A DNA stretch of 64,000 nucleotides, taken from contig NZ_BOPC01000002.1 in NCBI RefSeq assembly GCF_016863555.1, positions 1 to 64,000 of the forward strand, in the 5' to 3' direction. Under the pieces are notes generated by a model. It had not been told where the DNA came from and ran no database searches. It was given only the letters and a program-made list of their open reading frames with translations. A program made the translations under genes and the position numbers. Positions within the stretch are counted from its first letter, which is position 1. Each line of letters opens with the position of its first letter. Shown one piece after another: positions 1 to 11,772 of this stretch. This stretch comes from Micromonospora qiuiae. Its GTDB lineage: Bacteria > Actinomycetota > Actinomycetes > Mycobacteriales > Micromonosporaceae.

Positions 1-6
1 ACCGCG

Positions 7-78
7 GCGATCATGCACTTTTCGTCGGGGTGAAAGCCACAAAACGTGCATCTCAGCGACCAAAAGTGCAAGATCGCG
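7..78. repeat. GATC-bounded hairpin repeat, family B copy 1
   Basis: Imperfect inverted repeat. The left arm (7-27) carries GATCATGCACTTTTCGTCG and the right arm (58-78) carries CGACCAAAAGTGCAAGATC, with a loop of about 30 nt. It lies just past the prcA stop codon and may end the proteasome transcript. Three more copies are near 27380, 38722 and 55039. The remaining bases up to prcA hold no gene that I can support. Confidence 0.75.
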
Positions 79-155
79 CAGGCATGGCACGGGGCGGGCA
101 TGGCACAGCCCCGGGCACAGCCCGTTCGCTGCGGCCCGGGGCTGAGTGGAAAGCG

Positions 156-986
156 TCAGGCGGACTTGTCGCCCGGCTTGTCCTCGAGGTCCGCGGAGCC
201 TGCCGAGGTGGTCGGTTTGTGCGCCTCCTCGGTCGGGGTGGTCGGCGTCTTCTCCCGGCCGGCCTCGGACGCGGGTTCACCCGCCGGGTCACCGTCGAGC
301 AGCGCGGTCAACGCCGCCCCGGTGATCCGCCGGAACGTACGCCCCACCCGGTTGCGGTCCAGTACCGCCACCTCCAACTGGTTGGCGGCGATCGTCCGGG
401 CGGCACCACCCTCGCCACCGACACTGCTCAACGCCTGCACCGCCACCTTCACCGCCTCGCCGAGCGACATGTCCGGTCGGTGGTTCGACTTCAGCACCCC
501 GGAGATCGCATCGGCCTGCCCGCCCATCGCCATCCGGCCCGGCTCGTCGGTCACCGAACCGTCGTAGGTGTTCCGGTAAAGGGAGTCCTCATCGGGAGTG
601 GCACCCACCTCAGCCACGCAGATCTCCACCTCGAACGGCTTCGACTGCTCGGTGAAGATGGCGCCGAGAGTCTGCGCGTACGCGTTGGCCAGCGCCAAGC
701 CCGTGACGTCCCGGCGGTCGTAACTCAGGCCGTTCAGATCGGCCATCCGCACGCCGGCCCGGCGCAGGTTCTCGAACTCGTTGTACTTGCCGACCGCGGC
801 GAACCCGATCCGGTCGTAAATCTCACTGACCTTGTGCAGAGCGCTGGAAAGATTCTCCGCGACGAAGAGGACCCCGCCGGCATAACTCAGGACCACCGCG
901 CTACGCCCCCGGGCGATGCCCTTACGGGCCAGCTCGGAACGGTCGCGCATGATCTGTTCGGGCGAGGCGTAGAACTGCATGGCCAC
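156..986 (-). CDS. prcA: 20S proteasome alpha subunit PrcA
   Basis: 276-aa alpha-type subunit that forms the outer gating rings of the actinobacterial 20S core particle. The N-terminal stretch [20 protein letters not shown] and the following [14 protein letters not shown] are typical of PrcA, and there is no catalytic N-terminal threonine. The C-terminal 40 residues are a low-complexity charged tail (rich in E, P and T), as in other PrcA proteins. It follows prcB by 61 nt on the same strand, so the two are probably co-transcribed and co-assembled. pafA, often found downstream, would lie outside the window. Identification is very secure. Confidence 0.97.
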   Translation of the reverse strand: MAMQFYASPEQIMRDRSELARKGIARGRSAVVLSYAGGVLFVAENLSSALHKVSEIYDRIGFAAVGKYNEFENLRRAGVRMADLNGLSYDRRDVTGLALANAYAQTLGAIFTEQSKPFEVEICVAEVGATPDEDSLYRNTYDGSVTDEPGRMAMGGQADAISGVLKSNHRPDMSLGEAVKVAVQALSSVGGEGGAARTIAANQLEVAVLDRNRVGRTFRRITGAALTALLDGDPAGEPASEAGREKTPTTPTEEAHKPTTSAGSADLEDKPGDKSA

Positions 987-1047
987 GACGGCGGCTCTCC
1001 TTCAGGCGCTGTGCTGGGCAACTGCGGGATCAGTACGGGCGGGCGGC

Positions 1048-1887
1048 TCAGCCGCCCGGATTCTCCATGCGGCCGGCGACCACGCTCTCGCCGATCGCCG
1101 CCGTCTCCGCGTCGGTCAGCCGGTACGTCCCCTCCGCCGTCGCGGTCATCACCACCGGGAAGATCCGCCGACTCAGGTCGGGTCCACCGGTCGCGGTGTC
1201 GTCGTCGGCCGCGTCGTAGAGCGCCTCCACCGCCAGCCGTACCGCGTCGTCCACCGAAAGCCCGGCGCGGAACCGCTTCTTCAGCGCCGACTTGGCGAAC
1301 AGCGAACCCGAACCGATCGCGTCGTAGCCGGTCTCCTCGTACGGGCCACCCGTCACGTCGAAGCTGAAGATCCGCCCGGCCCGCGCCGGGTCCTTCGCGG
1401 CAAGGTCGAAGCCGGCGAACAGCGGGATCACGGCCAACCCCTGCATCGCCGCACCCAGGTTGCCACGGATCATCGAGGCGAGCCGGTTGGCCTTGCCGTC
1501 GAGCGAGAGCATCGCGCCCTCGATCTTCTCGTAGTGCTCCAGCTCCACCTGGAACAGCCGCATCAGCTCGATGCCGACGCCGGCGGTGCCGGCAATGCCC
1601 ACCAGCGAGTACGCGTCGGCCGGGTGCACTTTCTCGATGTCCCGCTGGGCGATCAGGTTGCCCATGGTCGCCCGCCGGTCGCCGGCCATCACCACGCCAC
1701 CGGCGGCGGCGATGGCCACGATCGTGGTGGCGTGCGGGGCCAGGTCGGCGGCCATGCCCGGCGGCAGCGGCCGACGGCCGGGCAGCAACTCGGGGGCCAC
1801 CTTGCTCAAGAACGAGGTGAAGGAGGACGTCCCCGCGTTGGTGAACACATCTGGTAGACGCCCGGATGGATCAAAACCCGCTGCCAC
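1048..1887 (-). CDS. prcB: 20S proteasome beta subunit PrcB
   Basis: 279-aa precursor of the catalytic beta subunit. The motif [19 protein letters not shown] gives a mature N-terminal nucleophile at Thr54 after autocatalytic removal of a 53-residue propeptide; D and K residues of the Ntn-hydrolase site follow. The GTG start at 1887 is preferred because the propeptide matches the family (GRLPDVF, then SSFTSFLS) and GAGAGG lies 6-7 nt upstream. This start lies 82 nt inside the end of the upstream HNH gene, in another frame, so the ribosome binding site is itself coding sequence. Together with PrcA it degrades pupylated proteins delivered by Mpa/ARC. Confidence 0.97.
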   Translation of the reverse strand: MAAGFDPSGRLPDVFTNAGTSSFTSFLSKVAPELLPGRRPLPPGMAADLAPHATTIVAIAAAGGVVMAGDRRATMGNLIAQRDIEKVHPADAYSLVGIAGTAGVGIELMRLFQVELEHYEKIEGAMLSLDGKANRLASMIRGNLGAAMQGLAVIPLFAGFDLAAKDPARAGRIFSFDVTGGPYEETGYDAIGSGSLFAKSALKKRFRAGLSVDDAVRLAVEALYDAADDDTATGGPDLSRRIFPVVMTATAEGTYRLTDAETAAIGESVVAGRMENPGG

Positions 1888-2327
1888 GTGGTTCCTCTCA
1901 GGTACGTGATGGCCCGGGCCAGCCTCGTCGGACTGTCACGGAACTGGCCAAGACCACCGTTGCAGTTGAAGCAGAGTATCCCGCGCACCCACCCGGTGCG
2001 ATGATCGTGGTCCACATGTTCCGGATCGGGGTCACCGCAGACCGCGCAGACTCCACCCTGCTCGGCCAGCAGCTCATCGACCTCTTTCTGCCCGATGCCG
2101 TACCACTGCCGCAGGTGGTACTCGCGGTTACCGCCATAGAGCCGCTGCTTCGTCTCCCGCGTCCGAGTGTTGTGGCAGGGCTGGCAGTAGGTCGCGTAGC
2201 CCGAACTGTCGGCGCGGTTGCGGGGAAACTCGGCCAGCGGTTTGACGCTGCCACAGTCCGCACAGAATCGGTGCCCGTCAGCCACCTCTCTCGCTGGCTT
2301 CACCTCCCGGCCGTGCTGAAGCTTCAC
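1806..2327 (-). CDS. Endonuclease VII-type HNH protein embedded in the proteasome operon
   Basis: 173-aa zinc-binding HNH protein of the recombination endonuclease VII (phage T4 gp49-like) family. An N-terminal CxxC pair (CADCGS, then CQPC at about residues 22-50) precedes the nuclease core: [19 protein letters not shown], then [14 protein letters not shown], with the expected HVDHDH and CxxC metal ligands. It reads in the same direction between pup and prcB, 77 nt after pup. Its last 27 codons overlap the prcB start in another frame; the conserved domain ends near LRGTTWQR, so the tail [12 protein letters not shown] is probably a by-product of the overlap. Start is GTG at 2327. The role in a proteasome operon is unknown. 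Substrate specificity cannot be read from sequence. Confidence 0.85.
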   Translation of the reverse strand: MKLQHGREVKPAREVADGHRFCADCGSVKPLAEFPRNRADSSGYATYCQPCHNTRTRETKQRLYGGNREYHLRQWYGIGQKEVDELLAEQGGVCAVCGDPDPEHVDHDHRTGWVRGILCFNCNGGLGQFRDSPTRLARAITYLRGTTWQRVLIHPGVYQMCSPTRGRPPSPRS

Positions 2328-2404
2328 TCCCCGCAGTCACGGCAGCGCCGCCGACCATCCCCGCCATCCCGCAAGTCCGCTATGTCCGATTTGACCCGGT
2401 ATGG

Positions 2405-2620
2405 TCACTGACCTCCCTTTTGCACGTATCCTCTCACGAATTCTTCTGCATTTTCCTCGAGGACGGAGTCGATCTCGTCGAGCAGGTCGTCGACGTCCTC
2501 GGTGATCTCGGCGTGCCGCTCGGCGACCTCCGGATTCGCCTCGACGGTGACGTCCTCGACCTCTTCGCCCTGGCGGGACTTGCCCGACTGCGACTGACCG
2601 CCGCTGTCACGAGTGGCCAC
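2405..2620 (-). CDS. pup: Prokaryotic ubiquitin-like protein Pup
   Basis: 71-aa intrinsically disordered protein tag. It begins MATRDSGGQSQSGK, carries the acidic coiled-coil-forming segment that binds Mpa/ARC (EDVDDLLDEIDSVLEEN) and ends in GGQ. The C-terminal Gln must be deamidated by Dop before ligation to lysines. The GTG at 2620 is chosen over an in-frame GTG at 2635 because a strong AGGAGG lies 6 nt upstream and the protein then matches family length. It sits between dop and the HNH gene on the same strand. Confidence 0.96.
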   Translation of the reverse strand: MATRDSGGQSQSGKSRQGEEVEDVTVEANPEVAERHAEITEDVDDLLDEIDSVLEENAEEFVRGYVQKGGQ

Positions 2621-2741
2621 TGCTGCCTCCTCCACGATCTCCCTACGATGAACTTACCTCGCGGCAACGACGAAACGCCCGCCGCGCGCCGGTACGGAAG
2701 CCGGCGCGCAGGCGACATCCATCCACCCGATGATCGATCGC

Positions 2742-4259
2742 TCAGCCGCCGGTCAGAGTCTCCAGCAGGTCCTTGGCGCTCTCGCAGCGGTCGAACAGCG
2801 CCCCGACGTGCCGCTTGGTGCCGCGTTCGGGCTCCATCATCGGCACCCGCACCAGCGACTCCCGCCCCACATCGAAGATGACCGAGTCCCAACTGGCGGC
2901 AACCACCTCGGAGGCGAACTGCGCCAGGCAGCGGCCCCGGAAGTAGGCCCGGGTGTCCTCCGGCGGATCGGTCATCGCCGTGCGGCTCTCCTCGTCGGTC
3001 AGCAGCGTCTTCATCGACCCACGGGAGACCAACCGGTGGTAGAGCCCCTTCTCCGGCCGCACGTCGGAATACTGGAGGTCGACCAGCTGGAGCTTGTGCG
3101 AGCCCCAGCCGAGCTTCTCCCGCTCCCGGTAGCCCTCCAGCACACGCAGCTTGGCCACCCAGTCCAGCTCGTCGGCGCAGAGCATGGGATCGCGCCCGAG
3201 CCGGTCCAGCACGGCCTCCCACCGGTCCAGCACGTCGGCGGTCTGCTCGTCGACGTCGCTGCCGTAGCGGTCGTCGACGAACGCGCGCACCCGCTCCAGG
3301 TACGCCCACTGCACGTCCAGCGCGGTCAGTCGGCGCCCGTCGCGCAGCCGCATCCGGTGCGTCAGGGACGGGTCGTGGCTGACCGCGCGCAGCTCCCCGA
3401 CCGGGTCGGCGATGCCGAGGTCGGGGCCGAGTGCCTTTTCCTCGATCATGGTGAGGATCAGCGCGGTGGTGCCCACCTTCAGGTAGGTGGAGATCTCCGA
3501 AAGGTTGGCGTCGCCGATGATGACGTGCAGTCGGCGGTACTTGTCCGCGTCGGCGTGCGGCTCGTCGCGAGTGTTGATGATCGGCCGCTTGAGGGTGGTC
3601 TCCAGGCCGACCTCGACCTCGAAGAAGTCGGCGCGCTGGGAGATCTGGAAGCCGCTCTGGCCGCCGTCCTGGCCGATGCCGACCCGTCCGGCACCGCAGA
3701 CGATCTGCCGGGTCACGAAGAACGGCGTCAGGTACGCGACGATGTCGGCGAACGGCGTCTGCCGGCGCATCAGGTAGTTCTCGTGAGCGCCGTAGCTGGC
3801 GCCCTTGTTGTCGGTGTTGTTCTTGTAGAGCTGGATCGGCGCGGTACCGGGAATGGTCGCGGCCCGACGCGCCGCCTCCGCCATCACCCGCTCCCCCGCC
3901 TTGTCCCAGCGGACGACGTCACGCGGGTTGGTCACCTCGGGTGTGGAGTACTCGGGGTGGGCGTGGTCGACATAGAGCCGCGCCCCGTTGGTGAGGATGA
4001 CATTGGCCAGGCCGAGGTCCTCGTCGACGAGCGCCTCGGCCGGGTCGTACGCGGCGCCGGAGTAGGTGAAGCCCCGCGCGTCGCGCAGCGGGGACTCCTC
4101 CTCGTAGTCCCAGCGGGCCCGGCCGCCCCGGTTGAGTTCCGGGCGGGCGCCGTAGGCGTTCACCACCTGGGACGAGGTGACCATCGGATTGGCACCGGCT
4201 TGACCGGGCACGGAGATGCCGTACTCGACCTCGGTGCCCATGATCCGTCTTACGCTCAT
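2742..4259 (-). CDS. dop: Pup deamidase/depupylase Dop
   Basis: 505-aa member of the Dop/PafA family (glutamine-synthetase-like fold). It deamidates the C-terminal Gln of Pup and removes Pup from substrates. The N-terminal [16 protein letters not shown] carries the Mg/ATP-binding glutamate of the family; later motifs include [13 protein letters not shown] and [16 protein letters not shown]. The Dop identity (rather than the PafA ligase) rests on position next to pup and the insertion after HAHPEYS. ATG 4259 is chosen because the open frame upstream of it lacks any family similarity. It is followed by pup 121 nt downstream. Confidence 0.95.
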   Translation of the reverse strand: MSVRRIMGTEVEYGISVPGQAGANPMVTSSQVVNAYGARPELNRGGRARWDYEEESPLRDARGFTYSGAAYDPAEALVDEDLGLANVILTNGARLYVDHAHPEYSTPEVTNPRDVVRWDKAGERVMAEAARRAATIPGTAPIQLYKNNTDNKGASYGAHENYLMRRQTPFADIVAYLTPFFVTRQIVCGAGRVGIGQDGGQSGFQISQRADFFEVEVGLETTLKRPIINTRDEPHADADKYRRLHVIIGDANLSEISTYLKVGTTALILTMIEEKALGPDLGIADPVGELRAVSHDPSLTHRMRLRDGRRLTALDVQWAYLERVRAFVDDRYGSDVDEQTADVLDRWEAVLDRLGRDPMLCADELDWVAKLRVLEGYREREKLGWGSHKLQLVDLQYSDVRPEKGLYHRLVSRGSMKTLLTDEESRTAMTDPPEDTRAYFRGRCLAQFASEVVAASWDSVIFDVGRESLVRVPMMEPERGTKRHVGALFDRCESAKDLLETLTGG

Positions 4260-4388
4260 CGACCTACCCGCTTCGTTTGCCCGACCGGTCCCCGTCACGT
4301 CGAGCGTAGTCCGCGCTGGGGCGAGCGGGGGCGTGGCGGGCCCGGCGCGGGTCGCCCCGGTCGTCGCGGGGTTGCTCGGTGCGTAGGC

Positions 4389-4425
4389 GGAAGGGCCCGT
4401 GACGGGATGCGTCACGGGCCCTTCC
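4389..4425 (-). terminator. Strong hairpin terminator after arc
   Basis: Perfect 16-bp stem (4389-4404 pairing with 4410-4425; arm GGAAGGGCCCGTGACG) with a 5-nt loop, 11 nt past the arc stop codon. It has no long U tract, as is common in high-GC actinobacteria. It should separate the arc transcript from the dop-pup-prcBA transcript. Confidence 0.8.
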
Positions 4426-4435
4426 GGCGCGTCGG

Positions 4436-6217
4436 TCAGAGGTACTGGCCGGTGTTGCTGGCGGTCTCGATGGAGCGACCGGCCTCGGCGCCCTTGCCGC
4501 CGGAGACGAGCGTGCGGATGTAGACGATCCGCTCGCCCTTCTTGCCGGAGATGCGGGCCCAGTCGTCGGGGTTGGTGGTGTTGGGCAGGTCCTCGTTCTC
4601 GCGGAACTCGTCGACGCAGGCGTCGAGCAGGTGCTGTAGGCGCAGCCCTTTGCGGCCGGAGGTGAGGAATTCCTTGATGGCCATCTTCTTGCCCCGGTCG
4701 ACGATGTTCTGGATCATCGCGCCGGAGTTGAAGTCCTTGAAGTAGAGGACTTCCTTGTCACCGTTGGCGTAGGTGACCTCCAGGAAGCGGTTCTCCTCGG
4801 TCTCCGAGTACATCCGCAGGACCACCGCGTCGATCATTGCGGCGACGGTGGCCTGGGCGTCGCCGCCGTGCTCGGTCAGGTCGTCGGCGTGCAGCGGCAG
4901 CCCGGGAAGGATGTACTTGGAGAAGATGTCCTTGGCCGCCTCGGCGTCCGGGCGCTCGATCTTGATTTTCACGTCGAGCCGGCCGGGGCGCAGGATCGCG
5001 GGGTCGATCATGTCCTCCCGGTTGGAGGCGCCGATGACGATGACGTTCTCCAGCCCTTCCACGCCGTCGATTTCGCTGAGGAGCTGCGGCACGATGGTGT
5101 TCTCCACATCGGAGGAGACACCGGAGCCACGGGTGCGGAAGACGGAGTCCATCTCGTCGAAGAAGACGATGACGGGGGTGCCCTCTCCGGCCTTCTCGCG
5201 GGCTCGCTGGAAGATCAGCCGGATGTGCCGCTCGGTCTCGCCGACGTACTTGTTGAGCAGCTCGGGGCCTTTGATGTTGAGGAAGAAGCTGGTGTGCTTC
5301 TCCTCGCCCCGCCGCTCGGCGATCTTCTTGGCCAGCGAGTTGGCGACCGCTTTGGCGATCAGCGTCTTGCCGCAGCCGGGCGGGCCGTAGAGCAGGATCC
5401 CCTTGGGCGGGCGCAGTTGGTGCTCCCGGAACAGGTCGGCGTGCAGGAACGGGAGTTCGACCGCGTCCCGGATCTGCTCGATCTGGGCGTGGAGGCCGCC
5501 GATGTCGGTGTAGTCGACGTCCGGCACCTCCTCCAGGACCAGTTCCTCGACCTCGCTCTTCGGGATCCGCTCGTACGCGTACGCCGATCGCGGTTCGATC
5601 ATGAGCGAGTCGCCGGCCCGGATCGAACTGTCGATCAGGGTCTCGGCCAGGTGCACGATCCGCTCTTCGTCGGAGTGCGAGACCACCAACGCCCGGTCGC
5701 CCGGAGCGCCGTCGGGGCCCGCCAGCACCTCCTTGAGCATGACCACCTCGCCGACCCGCTCGTAGCCGAACGCGTCGACGATGTTGAGCGCGTCGTTGAG
5801 CAGGACCTCCTGGCCGCGCCGGAGCTCACCCGCGTCGAGCGAGGGTGAGACGGCCACGCGCAGCTTCCGTCCGCCGGTGAAGACGTCGACCGTGCCGTCG
5901 TCGTGCCGGGCCAGGAAGATGCCGTAGCCACTCGGTGGCTGGGCGAGACGATCGATTTCCTCTTTGAGCGTCACGATCTGCGCGCGAGCCTCTTTGAGGG
6001 TGCTCACGAGCCGTTCGTTGTTCTCGGTCAGGCGCGCCAACTGCGCTTGGGTGGCGGCCAGCCGCTCCTCGAGCTGCCGCACGTGTCGGGGGCTTTCGGT
6101 CAACTTGCGCCGCACCAGAGCGAGTTCCTCTTGAAGGAACGCGACCTGCGTGGAGAGATCGTGGGCCTCCTTCTCCCACCGTGCGGCGCGCGAGTCCGCG
6201 TCGTCGCTGCGTGCCAC
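4436..6217 (-). CDS. arc: Proteasome-associated AAA+ ATPase Mpa/ARC
   Basis: 593-aa hexameric unfoldase that recognises Pup, unfolds pupylated proteins and feeds them into the 20S core. Order: N-terminal coiled coil (about residues 8-85), tandem OB folds, then the AAA+ module with Walker A GPPGCGKT, Walker [13 protein letters not shown] and the sensor region. It ends in GQYL, the C-terminal motif with penultimate Tyr that docks on the proteasome alpha ring. Start GTG 6217 has GGGGAGG about 7 nt upstream; the longer open frame is not family-like. It is the first gene of the locus and has its own terminator. Confidence 0.96.
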   Translation of the reverse strand: MARSDDADSRAARWEKEAHDLSTQVAFLQEELALVRRKLTESPRHVRQLEERLAATQAQLARLTENNERLVSTLKEARAQIVTLKEEIDRLAQPPSGYGIFLARHDDGTVDVFTGGRKLRVAVSPSLDAGELRRGQEVLLNDALNIVDAFGYERVGEVVMLKEVLAGPDGAPGDRALVVSHSDEERIVHLAETLIDSSIRAGDSLMIEPRSAYAYERIPKSEVEELVLEEVPDVDYTDIGGLHAQIEQIRDAVELPFLHADLFREHQLRPPKGILLYGPPGCGKTLIAKAVANSLAKKIAERRGEEKHTSFFLNIKGPELLNKYVGETERHIRLIFQRAREKAGEGTPVIVFFDEMDSVFRTRGSGVSSDVENTIVPQLLSEIDGVEGLENVIVIGASNREDMIDPAILRPGRLDVKIKIERPDAEAAKDIFSKYILPGLPLHADDLTEHGGDAQATVAAMIDAVVLRMYSETEENRFLEVTYANGDKEVLYFKDFNSGAMIQNIVDRGKKMAIKEFLTSGRKGLRLQHLLDACVDEFRENEDLPNTTNPDDWARISGKKGERIVYIRTLVSGGKGAEAGRSIETASNTGQYL

Positions 6218-6379
6218 GTCCCACCTCCCCGGGGGGCTTGAACGTTCTGACCTAACACTAGCCGCTATGAGGCCGATTCGGTCCTCCGCAACGCGCCCGT
6301 CACCGAAGCTTGATCGCCAGGGTGGGTTGGCGGGCGGGTACGGGCATTCGGGTACCGTCGGGGGGTGGGACGGGAGAAC

Positions 6380-6688
6380 ATGGGGGGTGCACCGGTGGCC
6401 GAGGTCGCGACCGATCAGCTGCAGGTCTGGGTGGACCAGGACCTCTGCACGGGCGACGGGCTCTGCGTGCAGTACGCGCCGGAGGTCTTCGAGTTCGACG
6501 TCGACGGCCTGGCGTACGTCAAGGGTCCCGACGGCGAGCTGCGGCAGGCACCGGGGCAGCGGGTGGAGGTGCCGGAGCACCTGCGCCTCGAGGTGATCGA
6601 CTCGGCGAAGGAGTGCCCGGGCGAGTGCATCCACGTGGTGCGGGGCAGCGACGGCGTCGAGGTGGCCGGGCCGGACGCCGAGGACTGA
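6380..6688 (+). CDS. Small ferredoxin
   Basis: About 102-aa ferredoxin of the single-cluster type that often serves cytochrome P450s or other oxygenases. Cluster ligands visible: CTGDGLC near the N-terminus (C-x2-D-x2-C) and CPGEC near the C-terminus. The Asp in the middle position and the CP motif suit either a [3Fe-4S] or an Asp-coordinated [4Fe-4S] cluster; sequence alone does not settle which. ATG 6380 has GGGAG close upstream; GTG at 6365 or 6395 are alternatives. It is divergent from arc (162 nt apart). No redox partner gene is adjacent. Confidence 0.85.
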   Translation: MGGAPVAEVATDQLQVWVDQDLCTGDGLCVQYAPEVFEFDVDGLAYVKGPDGELRQAPGQRVEVPEHLRLEVIDSAKECPGECIHVVRGSDGVEVAGPDAED

Positions 6689-6700
6689 CCGCCGGGAAGC

Positions 6701-7273
6701 TCAGAGCAGCGGGCGGCCGACCACGGAGGCGACCAGCCGGGCGAACTCCTCCAGCCGGGCGATCTGGCCGGCGCCACCGTCGTCGAGGGTCTTGCCGAAC
6801 CGCAACGCGTCGTGCCGCGGCGCGCCGACGACCTCCTCGCCGGGCGGGGTCTCGTCGAGCGAGGTCAGCAGCAGGTAGACGTCGATGCTGTCGACCCGGA
6901 TCTCGCCGTTGTCGTGGCGGAACAGCCGGCGGCGGCAGCCGACCTCGGTGATCGAGGAGACCGGCACCACCCGTAGCGAGGAGGTCATCGAGCCGGGCGG
7001 CCCCTCTGACGCCGGCACGTCCTCGCCGTGCCACAGCACCAGCCGGCTGCCGTCGCAGACGACGACCTCCTGCCACACCCCGTTGACCTCGTTGACGAAG
7101 CGTTCCAGGGTGAAGCCGAGCACCGACGCCCCGCGCAGCACGCCACCGAGCGCCTCCAGGGCGACGTCCGGGTCCCGCAGGTAGGCCCGCGCCGCCGATT
7201 CTAGGTCGGTGTAGGGCGACCAGTCGGGAAAGACCGCGGGCAGGTCACCGCCGCCGAATCCGGGACGGCTCAT
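6701..7273 (-). CDS. Conserved hypothetical protein
   Basis: 190-aa soluble protein of unknown function. It starts MSRPGFGGGDLPAVFPDW and has alternating strand-like segments (VYLLLTSLDET, RLVLWHGED), with no transmembrane segment or catalytic motif that I recognise. ATG 7273 is chosen over the upstream GTG/ATG options because the sequence from there is compact and acidic. It lies 72 nt downstream of trmI on the same strand, so it may belong to the M50 protease-trmI operon. Confidence 0.7.
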   Translation of the reverse strand: MSRPGFGGGDLPAVFPDWSPYTDLESAARAYLRDPDVALEALGGVLRGASVLGFTLERFVNEVNGVWQEVVVCDGSRLVLWHGEDVPASEGPPGSMTSSLRVVPVSSITEVGCRRRLFRHDNGEIRVDSIDVYLLLTSLDETPPGEEVVGAPRHDALRFGKTLDDGGAGQIARLEEFARLVASVVGRPLL

Positions 7274-7345
7274 GCGGTGACCCCTGAGCACCGCCGACCC
7301 GCCCGAAGGATCAGCCCGTTCACGACCAGCTGTCCCCTTCCGCCG

Positions 7346-9505
<2,160 letters not shown>

Positions 9506-9564
9506 CTACGCGGCGGGAGATCACGTACCGGTGCGGCGGCGGTCGTGCTGTCACACCGGTGCCC

Positions 9565-9577
9565 TACGCTTCGGGGC
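9565..9577 (+). promoter_or_regulatory. Possible leaderless -10 box for the RecB-like gene
   Basis: TACGCT at 9565-9570 lies 7 nt before the ATG with no Shine-Dalgarno sequence in between, the pattern of a TANNNT -10 box driving a leaderless mRNA. No clear -35 box is visible. Confidence 0.4.
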
Positions 9578-10483
9578 ATGACGGCGGATCCGGTGATCGT
9601 TGGGCAGGCTCCGACTCCGACTGAGCTACCGGCGACGGTGCGGGCTTCGCTGTCGCCGTCGCGGGCCGCGGATTTCAAGACCTGTCCGCTGCTCTACCGG
9701 TTCCGCAGCATCGACCGCCTGCCCGAGCGTCCCACCGTCGAACAGGTGCGCGGCACGCTGGTGCACGCCGTGCTGGAGCGGCTGTTCGACCTGCCGCCGG
9801 CCGGGCGCACCCCGGCGGCAGCCGCTGACCTGGTCGCCCCGCAGTGGGAGCGGCTGGTCACCGAGCAGCCGGAGCTGGCCGGGTTGTTCGAGGCGGGCGG
9901 GTCGGTCGACGTGGCCGAGTTCCTGCGCTCGGCGGCGGCGCTGCTGGAGGGCTACTTCGCGGTGGAGGATCCGCGCCGGCTGGAGCCCGCCGAGCGGGAG
10001 AGCCTGATTTCGGCTGTGGTCGACGACGAGTTGCTGATCCGGGGCTACCTCGATCGGCTCGACGTCGCCCCGGACGGCGCGCTGCGGGTGGTGGACTACA
10101 AGACCGGCGGGGCGCCTCGGGAGGCGTTCGAAGCCCGGGCGCTGTTCCAGCTGAAGTTCTATGCGCTGGTGCTGTGGCGCACCCGTGGGGTGGTGCCCCG
10201 GGTGCTGCGCCTGCTCTATCTGCGCGACGCCGAGGTGTGCGACTACACCCCGGACGCCGAGGAGCTGGTGCGCTTCGAGCGCACGGTGGTGGCGTTGTGG
10301 CGGGCGATCGAGCAGGCGACCGCCGCGCGGGATTTCCGGCCTCGGCCGAGCCGGCTCTGCGACTGGTGCAGCCATCAGGCGCACTGTCCCAGCTACGGCG
10401 GCACCCCGCCGCCCTTCCCCGAGCAGGTGCCGGCGCCGCGCGACGCGCGGTCCCGCCCGACTCAGCCGGGCGCCGACGAGTAG
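9578..10483 (+). CDS. RecB-family PD-(D/E)XK nuclease with four-cysteine cluster
   Basis: 301-aa stand-alone nuclease of the RecB/AddB/Cas4-like superfamily (PDDEXK_1). Motifs in order: SPSRAADFKTCPLLYRF, GTLVHAVLERLF (conserved His), a conserved Asp in LIRGYLDRLD, the catalytic VVDYKTGG, and QLKFYALVL. The C-terminus holds CDWCSHQAHC which, with the Cys of DFKTCP, makes the C...CxxC(x5)C pattern of iron-sulfur RecB-like nucleases. Role: likely DNA repair or processing; no helicase gene is adjacent. Confidence 0.88.
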   Translation: MTADPVIVGQAPTPTELPATVRASLSPSRAADFKTCPLLYRFRSIDRLPERPTVEQVRGTLVHAVLERLFDLPPAGRTPAAAADLVAPQWERLVTEQPELAGLFEAGGSVDVAEFLRSAAALLEGYFAVEDPRRLEPAERESLISAVVDDELLIRGYLDRLDVAPDGALRVVDYKTGGAPREAFEARALFQLKFYALVLWRTRGVVPRVLRLLYLRDAEVCDYTPDAEELVRFERTVVALWRAIEQATAARDFRPRPSRLCDWCSHQAHCPSYGGTPPPFPEQVPAPRDARSRPTQPGADE

Positions 10484-10486
10484 CAC

Positions 10487-10504
10487 CTCCTCCCCAGGGA
10501 GGAG
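10487..10504 (+). terminator. Hairpin terminator after the RecB-like gene
   Basis: Inverted repeat CTCCTCCC / GGGAGGAG begins a few bases after the TAG stop (10481-10483). It is symmetric, but the loop is short, so the effective stem is about 7 bp. Confidence 0.5.
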
Positions 10505-10548
10505 AGCCGACTCACCTCGCAAGACGATCTTTCCCGGCTGGGGACGGC

Positions 10549-10560
10549 TAGCGTCGTGAC
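10549..10560 (+). promoter_or_regulatory. Possible leaderless -10 box for the histidine kinase
   Basis: TAGCGT at 10549-10554 sits 6 nt before the GTG start and no Shine-Dalgarno sequence intervenes, which fits a leaderless transcript. Confidence 0.4.
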
Positions 10561-11745
10561 GTGGGTACGGAGCTGAGGGAGTGGCTGCGCCGACGTCCGC
10601 TGGCCGGTGACGTGCTGCTGGCCGTCGGGCTGGTCCTGGGTGAGGTCGTGTTCACCCTGCTGACCCCGAGGGAGTTCTGGCCCCGGCCACTGTCGGCGGC
10701 GCTGGGCTGGAGCCTGCTCTGCGCGGCGCCGGCCGTGCTGCGTCGGGTGGCGCCGTGGACCGCCGTGCTGGCCGCGCTGGCGACCCTGGTCCTGCCCGTC
10801 GCGCTGCAGGTGACGCCGGCAACGCAAGGTCTCACTTTCATCGCGCTCACCTACACGATGGCCGCGTACCGTCCGGTGCGTCCGGCGCTGCTGGCCGCGG
10901 TGCTGCTGTGGGTGCCGGTGGCGGCGGCCAGCACGCTGGCGGGGGCCGAGGACCTGCCGCAGATCAGCGCGGCCTACCTGGTGGCGAACAACCTGCTGGT
11001 GGGGATCGTGTCGTTCTCGGTGGGCCGTACGGTGCACGCGCGGCGGTCCTCGACCCAGGCGCTGCGGGAGCGGGCCCGGGTCGCCGAGGCTAACCAGCGT
11101 GCCCTGGCCGAGCAGGCGGTCGCCGACGAGCGGCGGCGCATCGCCCGGGAGCTGCACGACGTGGTGGCGCACCATGTCAGCGTGATGGGGGTGCTCGCCA
11201 CCGGCGTGCGGCGGGTGCTGCGCCGGGACCCGGACGCCGCCGACGAGGCGATCGGCACCATCGAGGAGACCAGTCGGGCGACCTTGCGTGAGCTGCGCCG
11301 GCTGCTCGACGTGCTGCGCACCGAGGCTGAGCCGGCCGCCGAGCTGGCGCCGCAGCCGGGCATCGCCGGCATCGAGGCGCTGGCCGAACAGGTGCGCGAG
11401 GCCGGGCTGCCGGTGACGCTGTCCGTGGCGGGCACTCCCGGTCCGTTGGAGGAGGGCGAGGCGCTGACCGTGTACCGGATCGTGCAGGAGGCGTTGACCA
11501 ACGCGCTCAAGCATGCCGGCACGGCCACCGCGCAGGTGCGGCTCAGCTTCGCCGACGACGCCGTCGAGGTCGAGGTCACCGACACCGGCCGGGGCCCGTT
11601 GCCCGACACCGACCGGGTCGGGCACGGCCTGGTCGGGATGCGGGAGCGGGTCGGGCTTTACGGTGGTGTCCTGCGGACCGGTCCGCGAGCCGGTGGCGGT
11701 TACCGGGTGTACGCGCGGGTTCCGATCGAGCCGCTGGCCGAGTGA
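10561..11745 (+). CDS. NarL-type sensor histidine kinase
   Basis: 394-aa membrane kinase. About five hydrophobic segments fill residues 18-165 (for example LLAVGLVLGEVVFTLL and PALLAAVLLWVPVAAAST). A HisKA_3 domain follows with ERRRIARELHDVVAHHVSVM, giving the phospho-acceptor His at about residue 199. The ATPase domain shows NALKHAGTA (N box), DTGRGP (G1) and GHGLVGMRERVGLYGG (G2). The partner regulator follows 27 nt downstream. The signal is unknown; an ABC exporter lies just beyond and may be a target. Confidence 0.92.
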   Translation: MGTELREWLRRRPLAGDVLLAVGLVLGEVVFTLLTPREFWPRPLSAALGWSLLCAAPAVLRRVAPWTAVLAALATLVLPVALQVTPATQGLTFIALTYTMAAYRPVRPALLAAVLLWVPVAAASTLAGAEDLPQISAAYLVANNLLVGIVSFSVGRTVHARRSSTQALRERARVAEANQRALAEQAVADERRRIARELHDVVAHHVSVMGVLATGVRRVLRRDPDAADEAIGTIEETSRATLRELRRLLDVLRTEAEPAAELAPQPGIAGIEALAEQVREAGLPVTLSVAGTPGPLEEGEALTVYRIVQEALTNALKHAGTATAQVRLSFADDAVEVEVTDTGRGPLPDTDRVGHGLVGMRERVGLYGGVLRTGPRAGGGYRVYARVPIEPLAE

Positions 11746-11772
11746 GCGGGTTCGCGAGACGTGGAGGATCAG

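Noticed and set aside
1806..2327. Prophage or intron-borne homing endonuclease
   Set aside because: No phage genes, att sites or intron boundaries surround the HNH gene, and it is cleanly placed within the operon.
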